Source: JBDSGC01 sp046594105
GTDB taxonomy: Bacteria > Acidobacteriota > Thermoanaerobaculia > Gp7-AA8
Length of the DNA: 36,212 nt
Direction of reading: 5' to 3'
NCBI GenBank assembly: GCA_046594105.1
Contig: JBKJQB010000362.1
Coordinates: forward strand, 1 to 36,212
This document shows, one piece after another, positions 22,882-31,800 of this stretch. Under the pieces are notes generated by a model. The model was given only the letters and a program-made list of their open reading frames with translations, was not told the origin of the DNA and did no database searches. The position numbers and the translations under genes are program-made. Positions within the stretch are counted from its first letter, which is position 1. Each line of letters opens with the position of its first letter.

Positions 22882-24669
22882 GTGATCGAAGATCTATTTC
22901 CCGGCGGAAGCTTTCCTGACCGCGTCGCCCAGACTGCGACCATCGCCGAAGAACCGCCGGCGCATGCGGCGGAGGGGGTTCATCATTTGTCGCGGAGTAT
23001 GGGGGCGGCTCGCATCATCGCGATCAGCCGGCTCATCCTCGCGGGGTACTGGGTGCTCGCGTTCCTGCTCGACCCCCCCGGCGCGCTGCTGTTTCCCAGA
23101 CTGACCTTCGCCTTGATTGCCGTCTACAGCGGCTACGCGCTCGTCCGTGCCTTCCTGGCGTGGACGGCACCTTCCACATCGCACCGTTGGCAGCTCGTGC
23201 GTCACCTCGGTGATCTGGCAGTCTTCGCCGCGCTGAGCCTCATGACGAATGTCTCCACCAGCCCGTTCTTCCTCGGCTTCGTTTTTTCGCTGGTCTGCGC
23301 GACGCTTCTCTTCAAGATGAGAGGCATGCTGTGGACGGCGTGCGGAGCGCTGTCGATCTACGCAGCTCTCGCTCTTATGACCGGAAACGATCCCGGATTC
23401 ACCCTGTACCGCTTCGTTGTCCGGGGCGGATTCCTCGTCTCCATTGCCGCCTTGCTCATCCAGTTGAAGAGTCATGAAGAACGGCTGCAGACGGACTACC
23501 GGCAACTGGCGGACTGGCCGAGAGGATCGATCAACAGCCTCACGGCCAGCATCACCGAAATCCTTCAGCATGCGGCGCGCGTCCTCCGTGTTCCCCGGGT
23601 CATGGTGGTGTGGGAGGATGAGCACGAGCCCACCCTCTACATGGCGGTCCTCTCCGCAAAAGGAGTGTCCCTGTCGGAGGCGCCGGTGGGCACGTATGAT
23701 CCAGTGATCGATCGCGCGCAGCGGCTGAAGTCCTTCGTCTCGACCCGAGGGCTGCGATCGCCGGCAGCGCGATCGGAGACCGGCACGCAGGGATTGCGGC
23801 ATCTGCGTTCCAATCCCATCCATGCCGCCCTCCGCGAACGGTTTCAGATCGAACAGGTCGTCGCTTCCTCTTTTGCCAGCCAGAGCGTGTCGGGATGGCT
23901 CTTCGCCCTGGATAAGGAAGACCTCACCGAGGACGATCTGGTCCTGACCGACATCGTGGCCGCGTTCGTCGAGAGCCGTCTGGAGCAGTTTTATCTTGCG
24001 GCGGCTATCCGGGAATCGGCGGTATCGCAAGAGCGGATCCGATTCGCCCGCGACCTCCATGACGGCATCCTGCAGTCCCTGAGCGGCACGGCGCTCCACC
24101 TGCAGTTTCTCCGTCATCTGATTCAACACGACGTGAAGGCGGCCCTGCAGAGCCTCGGCGAGGTGGAGGAGGCTCTTCACGTCGACCAGCGGGAGGTGAG
24201 GTCCTTCATCACCCGGCTTCGATCAGCAGTCGCTCCCGATGACGAGCCGCGCCTGGCACCGCGCCTGGCCGCGCTGACCGAGCGCATCCAGCGCGAGTGG
24301 GGCCTGAAAGTCACATTGGAAGCCAGTCCCATGATCGAAATGATCGGACCGGGGATGGCGGAAGAAATCTACGGGGTGATCAAAGAGGCTCTTACGAATG
24401 CGGCCCTTCATTCCCACGCCAGCCGCGTTGCCGTGCATGTTCTGGTGCGGCAGGAGCGTGCTCGCATCGTCATCGAAGACAACGGTCGCGGGTTTCCATT
24501 CACTGGCCGCTACGATCTGGACACACTGAACGCGATGAAACGGGGCCCGGTGACGCTGAAAGAGCGAGTGGCCGCACTGGGCGGAAACCTGGTGGTCGAG
24601 TCGCACGAAGGTCAGGCTCGCCTGGAGATCGACCTGGCGCTGTCCCTCGCAGGATCGACTCCCCTTTGA
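22882..24669 (+). CDS. Membrane sensor histidine kinase (HisKA_3, NarX/DegS type) with GAF-like domain
   Basis: 595 aa from GTG 22882, chosen because GAGGGG lies 4 nt before it and an extended -10 lies 50 bp upstream; the frame is open further up, and ATG 22999 is an alternative. About six membrane helices span residues 38-190 (LILAGYWVLAFLL, LTFALIAVYSGYALV, GFVFSLVCATLLF and others). A GAF-like region follows (about 215-375). The phospho-acceptor is His393 in RIRFARDLHDGILQSLSG, the HisKA_3 signature. The ATPase domain has EALTNAALHSHA (N-box) and IVIEDNGRGF (G1). The signal is unknown; with no large periplasmic loop, a membrane or intracellular cue is likely. The stop overlaps the response-regulator start by four bases. 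Confidence 0.92.
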   Translation: MIEDLFPGGSFPDRVAQTATIAEEPPAHAAEGVHHLSRSMGAARIIAISRLILAGYWVLAFLLDPPGALLFPRLTFALIAVYSGYALVRAFLAWTAPSTSHRWQLVRHLGDLAVFAALSLMTNVSTSPFFLGFVFSLVCATLLFKMRGMLWTACGALSIYAALALMTGNDPGFTLYRFVVRGGFLVSIAALLIQLKSHEERLQTDYRQLADWPRGSINSLTASITEILQHAARVLRVPRVMVVWEDEHEPTLYMAVLSAKGVSLSEAPVGTYDPVIDRAQRLKSFVSTRGLRSPAARSETGTQGLRHLRSNPIHAALRERFQIEQVVASSFASQSVSGWLFALDKEDLTEDDLVLTDIVAAFVESRLEQFYLAAAIRESAVSQERIRFARDLHDGILQSLSGTALHLQFLRHLIQHDVKAALQSLGEVEEALHVDQREVRSFITRLRSAVAPDDEPRLAPRLAALTERIQREWGLKVTLEASPMIEMIGPGMAEEIYGVIKEALTNAALHSHASRVAVHVLVRQERARIVIEDNGRGFPFTGRYDLDTLNAMKRGPVTLKERVAALGGNLVVESHEGQARLEIDLALSLAGSTPL

Positions 24670-25304
24670 GTATCCGAGTTCTGATCGCCGACGACCACCC
24701 GGTCGTGCTCAGCGGACTTGAGGCTGTGCTCCATCTCGAGCCCGGCTTTGAGCTGGTCGGCAAGTGCTCCGACAGCAACACGATCCTGGCAGCGGTGCTG
24801 AAGACCCGTCCCGATGTGGTCCTGCTCGACCTGAACATGCCTGGAAAGGACGGTCTGGCAGTGCTGCGCGAGCTCCACACGCACGCGCAGGAGACTCGCG
24901 TGGTACTCCTGACCGGCGAGGTGACCGAGGAACAGGTCATCGAAGCCCTGCGCCTGGGAATCCGGGGAATCCTGCTGAAAGAGATGGCACCCCGCCTCCT
25001 GCTGGAATGCATCCGAAAGGTTCATGGTGGGGGGCAGTGGCTGGAAAAGGAGTCCATCGGACGCGTCATCGAGAAAATGCTGAAGCGGGAGGAAGCCACC
25101 CAGCATTTCGACTCCATCCTCACCCGCCGCGAGCAGGAAATCCTCCACCTGGTGGTGAAGAAAATGACCAACCAGGAAATCGGAACCAGTCTCTTCATCG
25201 CTCCAGGGACGGTGAAGGTCCACATCCACTCAATTTACAAGAAGCTGGCCGTCAGCGGGCGCGTCGAGCTCTTGCGGTGGGCCCGGGAAAAGGGTTGGAC
25301 CTGA
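24666..25304 (+). CDS. NarL/FixJ-family response regulator
   Basis: 212 aa from TTG 24666, overlapping the kinase stop as TTGA. This gives the usual length for the family and an N-terminus SIRVLIADDHPVVLSGLEAV. The receiver domain has the acidic pair Asp9/Asp10, phospho-acceptor Asp55 (VVLLDLNMPGKDG), Thr in LLTGEV and Lys in LLKEMAP. The C-terminal LuxR-type helix-turn-helix reads LTRREQEILHLVVKKMTNQE followed by IGTSLFIAPGTVKVHIHSIY. It is expected to be phosphorylated by the kinase encoded just upstream and then bind DNA as a dimer. It converges with the PilZ and giant surface-protein genes, so those are candidate targets by position only. Confidence 0.93.
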   Translation: MSIRVLIADDHPVVLSGLEAVLHLEPGFELVGKCSDSNTILAAVLKTRPDVVLLDLNMPGKDGLAVLRELHTHAQETRVVLLTGEVTEEQVIEALRLGIRGILLKEMAPRLLLECIRKVHGGGQWLEKESIGRVIEKMLKREEATQHFDSILTRREQEILHLVVKKMTNQEIGTSLFIAPGTVKVHIHSIYKKLAVSGRVELLRWAREKGWT

Positions 25305-25361
25305 TCGCTCCGGCGATTGATTCGAAGCGACCGGCCGGGGTGCGATCCCGCAGCTGCTCCC

Positions 25362-25402
25362 GCACGAGCGGGCGAGTCTGCACGGCCGGCACCCGCTCGT
25401 GC
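25362..25402. repeat. Inverted repeat between convergent response-regulator and PilZ genes
   Basis: GCACGAGCGGG and CCCGCTCGTGC form a perfect 11-bp stem with a 19-nt loop that contains CACGGCCGGC, a core also found in the repeats near 16880-16980. It may be a REP-like element that also slows convergent transcription. No T-run follows. Confidence 0.55.
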
Positions 25403-25403
25403 C

Positions 25404-25751
25404 TCAGTGATCGCGCTCAGCGCGGCTCGCTGGCGCGAGAGACGGTGTTTGTGACATCGCCGCCACGATGGACTCGAAGCAGTTGATCGTGGCCGCCACC
25501 CCGCGGCCTCCGCTCAGCTCGTCGACGCGCACCACAGTTCCGTCGCATTCGAGCCGCAACAGGTCCTTGTTGTCTTCATGGAACACCAGCCAGAAGCGAA
25601 TCGCGGAGCCAGCAGCAACGGCGCCGTCGACGCTCTCAAAGTAAATCCCGCCCACACTGATGTTCCGGGTTATCCCCCGGGTCCCCAGAAATTCTACGGG
25701 GACCGAAAGGCTGTACCGGCGGTGCTGGCGCTGCATTGTGTAGTCGTTCAC
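25404..25751 (-). CDS. PilZ-domain protein (putative c-di-GMP receptor)
   Basis: 115 aa from GTG 25751 with AGGAG about 7 nt upstream; ATG 25736 is an alternative. The PilZ signature is complete: RQHRR (Arg8...Arg12, the RxxxR element) and NISVGG (30-35, the [D/N]xSxxG element), with beta strands YSLSVPVEFLG and GGIYFES between and after. Single-domain PilZ proteins of this size bind c-di-GMP and act by protein contact on motility, secretion or adhesion systems. It lies 75 bp after the stop of the giant MBG-repeat protein on the same strand, separated by a strong palindrome, so it may be a read-through partner of that gene. The C-terminal ~20 residues look disordered. Confidence 0.87.
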   Translation of the reverse strand: MNDYTMQRQHRRYSLSVPVEFLGTRGITRNISVGGIYFESVDGAVAAGSAIRFWLVFHEDNKDLLRLECDGTVVRVDELSGGRGVAATINCFESIVAAMSQTPSLAPASRAERDH

Positions 25752-25771
25752 TGCGTCACTCCTGGCGTACC

Positions 25772-25801
25772 AAAGGCCTCGGGATCGATCCCGAGGCCTT
25801 T
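25772..25801 (-). terminator. 30-bp perfect palindrome between giant protein gene and PilZ gene
   Basis: AAAGGCCTCGGGATC is followed by its exact reverse complement, giving a 13-bp stem with a 4-nt loop or a longer cruciform. It follows the giant gene by 24 bp and precedes the PilZ start by 20 bp. The T-run is only three bases, so it may allow partial read-through into the PilZ gene. Confidence 0.6.
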
Positions 25802-25825
25802 GCGTTGTCGTAAGTCGATCAGCCC

Positions 25826-28800
25826 TTAGTGCACCTGGAGATTGCCGCCGGTGATGGCCTGCTCGGTCGGGCTGCTGCTGAAGTACAGCGCGCCAGTCTT
25901 GTCTTTGACCATCAGGCGGATCGTGTCGGGGGCAACCGCACCCGATCCCGGCTCTCCGACATCAGACATCTCGACGTGAACCGTTGCGTTTCCTTCGATG
26001 CTGATCGGCAGCAGCGGGTTGGTAACATCCTGAATGACACCCTTGCCGTCGAACACTCCCTTCCAGTAGCCGGTGGCCGCTGCTGGTTGCGTAGCCGTGC
26101 AGGTCGAAGTCGTGGTGTTGTAGAAGCAGGTCGTCAGCGCGGTCATCGCGCTCACCTTCACCTGGAAGAGGCTCGAGCCTCTCCGGATGATGGTGTTGAG
26201 GTGTCCCTGAAGATTCGTGCCCGACTTGTTGTACTTGACGTTGAATCCGAAGTTGTTCCGTGAGCCGACGTCACCTGCGCCACTGCCGGCCGGATTGCTG
26301 AGGATGAGGTAACCACCGCCGGTGATGAATCCGGTTCCGCCTCGCGCCACCTCGACGACCGTCGTCGCGCCGTTTGTGGTGTCGGTGTAGTAGTTGCTGA
26401 CCACGATCCCGACCGTCTTCTGCCAGTCGTCAGCGTTCGGCGCGAGCGTTACCAGGTAGGTGCAGGTCGCAGTGGCAACCTTGGTGTCCGTTCCGGAGAG
26501 GGTCACGACGCCGGTGCAGAGAACCGGTCGACCGCTGGTGTCGTTGTCGACGAACTCGACTTTCGCATTCCGGATGTCGCCGGCGTTGCTGTCGAAGGCC
26601 GGGTCTCCGGTGACCGCGGTGATGTCCTTGATCACGGCACTCAGCGTGATGGTCGCCGTGCTGCCACCGCCGGTCGAAACGAACAGGTCGCCGGTGTAGG
26701 TGGCGCGGGCATCTTCCTGGGTAATGGTCAGCGTCATCGTCGGACTGGGTGCCCCAGCGACGAAGTTGGGGTTGATGTCATTAAAGGTGAGAGTGACAAT
26801 CTTCGAGCCAGGCGCCACCAGTGTTGAGGTAGCCGTCGGCTCCAGCAGCCTGAGATTGACAGTGGCGATCCCCGTGAGTGGATCCACGGGCGCCGAGGCG
26901 CTCACTCCTGAGCCCAGAGTGACGGTCACGGACTGGGCCGGCAGCAAACCGAGCACTCGCTGCAGCGTGACCACGTACGTTGCAAAGTCGCTGTATTGCG
27001 CTGACGCGGGCCCGGTGAAGGTGTGTCCATCCGAAGGGCCGATCGTGATCGCCCTCCTGTTGATGATGAGCGTCCCCGTGTCGAAAGAGACCGTGTAATT
27101 GGGATTGGCCAGCCCGCTGAGGGAGATCGTATACGTACCGACGAACACCGCTGGATTGGTGGGGCTGGTGGTGTAGACGGCCGTACCGAAGGTATCGCTG
27201 TTGACAACCGATCCGACACTCGCCGAGTAGGTGAATGCCGGGGTGGAGGTCCCGAAGATGCGCGTGATGTTGTCCGCCTTGAAGGTGATGAGGCGGCTGT
27301 TGACCGTCAGGTTCGCTCCCACGTAGCTCAGCGCGTAGTTGCTGCTCAGGGCTACTGTCCCCTGCTTGATCGCATAGCTTCCGACGTTCTCGCCAGCATC
27401 ACGTGTCAGTGAACCGGTGAAGGCGTCGCCGGTGACGAGGGCGCCCGTAGTCACCTGGTAGGTCAGGGCCGGGTCGGCGTTCCCGTAAGTCTTGGTCTTC
27501 GCATCCGCCGAGATCGTCACCGCGCGAGCAGTGATGGTCAGATTCGCTCCCACGTATGTGAGCGCGTAGTTGCTGCTCAGGGCTACTGTCCCTTGTTTGA
27601 TCGCGTAGCTTCCGACGTTCTCGCCAGCATCACGTGTCAGTGAACCGGTGAAGGCGTCGCCGGTGACGAGGGCGCCCGTAGTCACCTGGTAGGTCAGCGC
27701 CAAGTCGGCGTTGCCGTAAGTCTTGGTCTTCGCATCCGCCGTGATCGTCACCGCGCGGGCAGTGATGGTCAGGTTCGCTCCGACGTATGTGAGCGCATAG
27801 TTGCTGCTCAGGGCTACGGTGCCCTGGTTGATCGCGTAAGGTCCGACGTTCTCGCCGGCCACACGAGTCAGCGAGCCCGAGAAGGCGTCGCCCGTGGCCA
27901 GCGTGCCGGCCGTGATCTGGTAGGTCAGCGCCGGGTCTGCATTGCCGTAGGTCTTTGTCTTCGCATCCGCCGTGATCGTCACCGCGCGGGCAGTGATGGT
28001 CAGGTTCGCTCCGACATAGGTGAGCGCGTAGTTGCTGCTCAGAGCCACGGTGCCCTGGGTGATCGCATACGCTCCGACGTTCTCACCGGCCGCACGTGTC
28101 AGCGAGCCTGCGAACGCGTCGCCCGTAGCCAGTGAACCGGTCGTGATCTGGTAGGTCAGAGCCGGGTCGGCGTTACCGTAGGTCTTCGTCTTTGCACCCG
28201 CTGTGATCGTTACTGCACGAGTACCGATGGTCAACACCGCATCCGTTGAGGTCACGCTGTAGTTCGGGTTCAGGCCAAGGGTCACCGCGATCGGGTATCC
28301 GCCCACCGCCGAGGACTGCGCGGCCGTGGTGGCCAGGCTGTAGATGATGGTGTCGCTGTTGACCGCTCCGCTCACCACCGCCGTCAGAGCCGGGTTCACA
28401 TCACCGTAGGTCTTGGACTTCGCGTCAGCAACCACTGTCGCCGTCTTCTGCCCGATGGTCAGCACCGCATTCGTCGCGGTCACGCTGTAGTTCGGGTTCA
28501 GGCCGAGGGTGACCGCGATCGGATACCCACCTACCGCCGAGAACTGCGCGGCCGTGGTGGCCAGCGTGTAGTTGATGGTGTCGCTGTTGACCGCTCCACT
28601 AACCACCGCCGTCAGGGCCGGGTTCACATCGCCGTAGGTCTTCGACTTCGCGTCAGCAACCACGGTCGCCGCGCGGGCAGTAATGGTCAGGTTCGCTCCG
28701 ACATACGTGAGCGCGTAGTTGCTGCTGAGGGCCACGGTGCCCTGGTTGATCGCGTAGGGTCCGACGTTCTCGCCGGCTACACGAGTCAGTGATCCAGTGA

Positions 28801-31800
28801 AAGCGTCGCCAGTGGCCAGCGAGCCAGCGGTGATCTGGTAGGTGAGCGCCGGGTCTGTGTCGGCGTAGGTCTTCGTCTTCGCATCCGCCGTGATGGTCGC
28901 CGCCGCCTTGCTGATGTTGTCGTCAACCGTGCCGTTGGCTGCGCTGTAGTTGCTGTTGCCTGCAAACGACCAGACATCGGCCAGATACGGGCCGGCATTG
29001 GTGTGCGTCGTCCCGCTCAGGTTCAAAAGGGCGCTCAGGTTCAGCGCTCCCACACCCGTGGCCGAGCCCGTCGCCGTGTGCGCTGCTCCGTCGTAGGTCA
29101 CGTTGTACGGCGTCACCGTGATGGTCGCCGCCGCCTTCGCTGCCTGCACCGTGCGCACCACGTCGGCCGCTGGCAGGAAGTTGTTATCGCCTGACTGCGA
29201 GGCGGTCAGGGTGCAGGTGCCGGTGCCGCTGGTGATCGTCACCGTCAGCCCGCTGATGGTGCATGAACCCGAGGCCAGGACCGTCACAGGCAATCCGGAG
29301 TCGGCGAATGGAGCGATGGTGAACGTCGTGTTGTAGGTCGCCGGTGAGGCGGGCTGCACGAAGGTAATGGCCTGAGTGGCCTTGGTGACCGTGAGCTTTC
29401 CGTTCACGAAGATGAACGAGTAGTTGTTCGACGACAGCGTTCCTGTGGCAACGCTGATGGGATAGTCGGCAGGGGCGCTCGCGATGACGGCGCTGGTCGT
29501 CAGAGCTGGAGCCCCGGTGACGCCGGAAGTGGCCAGAGTCTCGCTATTCACAAACCCGGTGAACGACGCGGTGAGGGTGGGGTTCGTAACGCCGAACGGC
29601 CTGGTCTGGTCGTCCGCGGTCACCGTCAGAGCGACCTTGGTGATGACGATGGAGCCGCCGCCTGAGGCATTCGTGTAATTCGGATTGCTGCTGGTGAAGC
29701 TGGCAACGACCGGATAGCTACCCGCTACGGTCGGCGCGGTGGCCGAACCGTTGTAGGTGAAGGTAAAGCCTCCCGTGACGGTTGCGGAGGCGACGCCGAT
29801 CGCAGTTGCGCTCGCGGAGTGGCTCAAGCCGTCGTAGGGGAAGGAACCGCCGCTCACAACCACCGAAGGTGTGGCCGGAGTGACCGTGATGGTGCCGCTG
29901 CCGCTGTTACCGTCGTAGTTCGGGTTGCTGCTGGTGAACGTAGCCACCACGGTGTACGACCCGACATTCAGAGGCAGGTCTGTCAAACCGTTGTACGTGA
30001 ACGTAAAGGTCCCGTCGACGGCGCCGCTGACTCCGGAGGCCGACGCGCTCGCGGGGTGTCCCTGACCGTCGTAGACGAAGGATGCTGGCGGCACGCTGAT
30101 CGCGGGCGTCGCTTTCTGGATGGTGAAGGGGGCTGTGTTGCTGGTGATGGCGTAATTCGAAAGCACCGAAGCAGGTGACAAGGTGGCGGTGATGGCGTAG
30201 GGACCTGCCGCAACCGTCTCCCCTGCTACCCGTGTATATGTGGCGGTCACGTTGTCGGCCGGAAGGAAGCCTGTGAGGATCCCAGTCGTCAGGGGCGACG
30301 GCTCCGCGGCTCCATAGATCTTGCTGGCCGGGTTGGGGGTTACCGATGCGGCTTTGGCGCTGATGATGAACGGCGCGGTGTTGTAGGTGATGGTGTAGTT
30401 GGCAAGCGCACTCGCAGGCGCGAGGGCAGCGCTGATGGTGTAGGGGCCGCCGGTCACCGTCTCGCCCGCTGTGCGGGTATACGTCGCGGTGACGCCGTCA
30501 CTTGCCAGGAATCCGGAGGGCGTACCCGACAGAGTGGGATCCGCTGCTCCGTAGATCTTGCCGGCCGCGTCGGGAGTCACGGAAGCGGCCTTCTTCGCCA
30601 CGGTCAGCGTGCCGTTGACATAAACCAGTTGGTACTTTGACAGGCCAGTACCGGTCGCGGCGCTCGGGACGATGGGGTACGTGCCGAAACCGGCCGTCGT
30701 CACCGCGCCTGTGCTGGTCAAGGTCACGCTGGTTACGCTATCGCCTGCCAGCAGGCCGGTGGTGGTGAACTCCGTACCTGCGAAGATCAGAGCAGCGCCG
30801 TAGATCTTGCTCGCGTTGCTGGCGGTAATTGTCAGCGTCGGCTTGAAGGTGTTGGTGATGGTGCAGGTCTGCGTCTGGCCTGCAGCAAGAGTGACGGCGG
30901 AGCAGTTGGTGTAGCTGGCGTTGTAATCGGCGTCGGGAACCTCGGTGACGTTGTACGTGGCTGCATTGACCCAGAGATCAATTTGGCCTGTGGCGCTGAA
31001 GGCTTGCGCGGTACCGCCGTTGACCTGAAACTGGAAGTCGGAAGCGGTTTTGGGTCCACCGCTGATGACCTTCTTCACGATCAGCTTGGCTTTCGTGTTC
31101 GTGAAGGTGCAATTGATGTCCACGCCCTCGGGCAATGGAAAACCGACACTCGATGAGCCGGACCCGACCACCGTATTGAGTGCTATGTCTTTGCAGGTCA
31201 CGGTCGGCGCATAGTTGCTGTCAGCGGCTTCCGTGATGGTGGTGTTCGCGTTACCAAATGTTTGAATGTTCGAGAAGACCCTCGTTCCCCCGCCGGACAG
31301 CGAGAACGAGGTGGCTCCCAGGCTGGGGCCGCCCGTCGTGAACGCGAACGACTGTGTATCACCGCTGGGGACTGACTTGTTGACGGTTACGCTGGAGGGG
31401 AACACCACGGCGTCTGCCGAGAGGGAGCGGTCCTGATTGCCACTCCCCCCTGCCAACCGCATGTGGTACGGAGAACCGTTGATGTCCACTGCCGCCAATG
31501 CCGGTGCCCAGTCTGCCCGCGTGGCAATGTGGCCGCCCCAGGCTACAACGGCGGTGGCTTTCGTAGCAGTGAACGACAGCGTGATGCCCGTCTGGCCCTG
31601 CGCGTTTGAGGTGTAGGTGTAGGCGGTCGCACTCACATTCGAGCCGTTGAACACCTTCAAGAGTTGCCCTGCAGGAAACACGGACGGCGCGTTGGTGGGT
31701 CTCGCGATGGCCGCCGTGCCGAACGACGTCGAAGTGCACGCACCGATGCCGGAGCAGGGATTGGCAGTCCCTTCTGAGAAATCGAAGGATGTCAGGTAAT

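Noticed and set aside
22589..22885. Small plus-strand frame upstream of the histidine kinase
   Set aside because: No ribosome site or family pattern; it runs through the extended -10 and ends at the kinase start.
27300..28910. CRISPR-like regular repeats
   Set aside because: Units of 228-231 bp without spacers, in frame within a coding gene; no cas genes.
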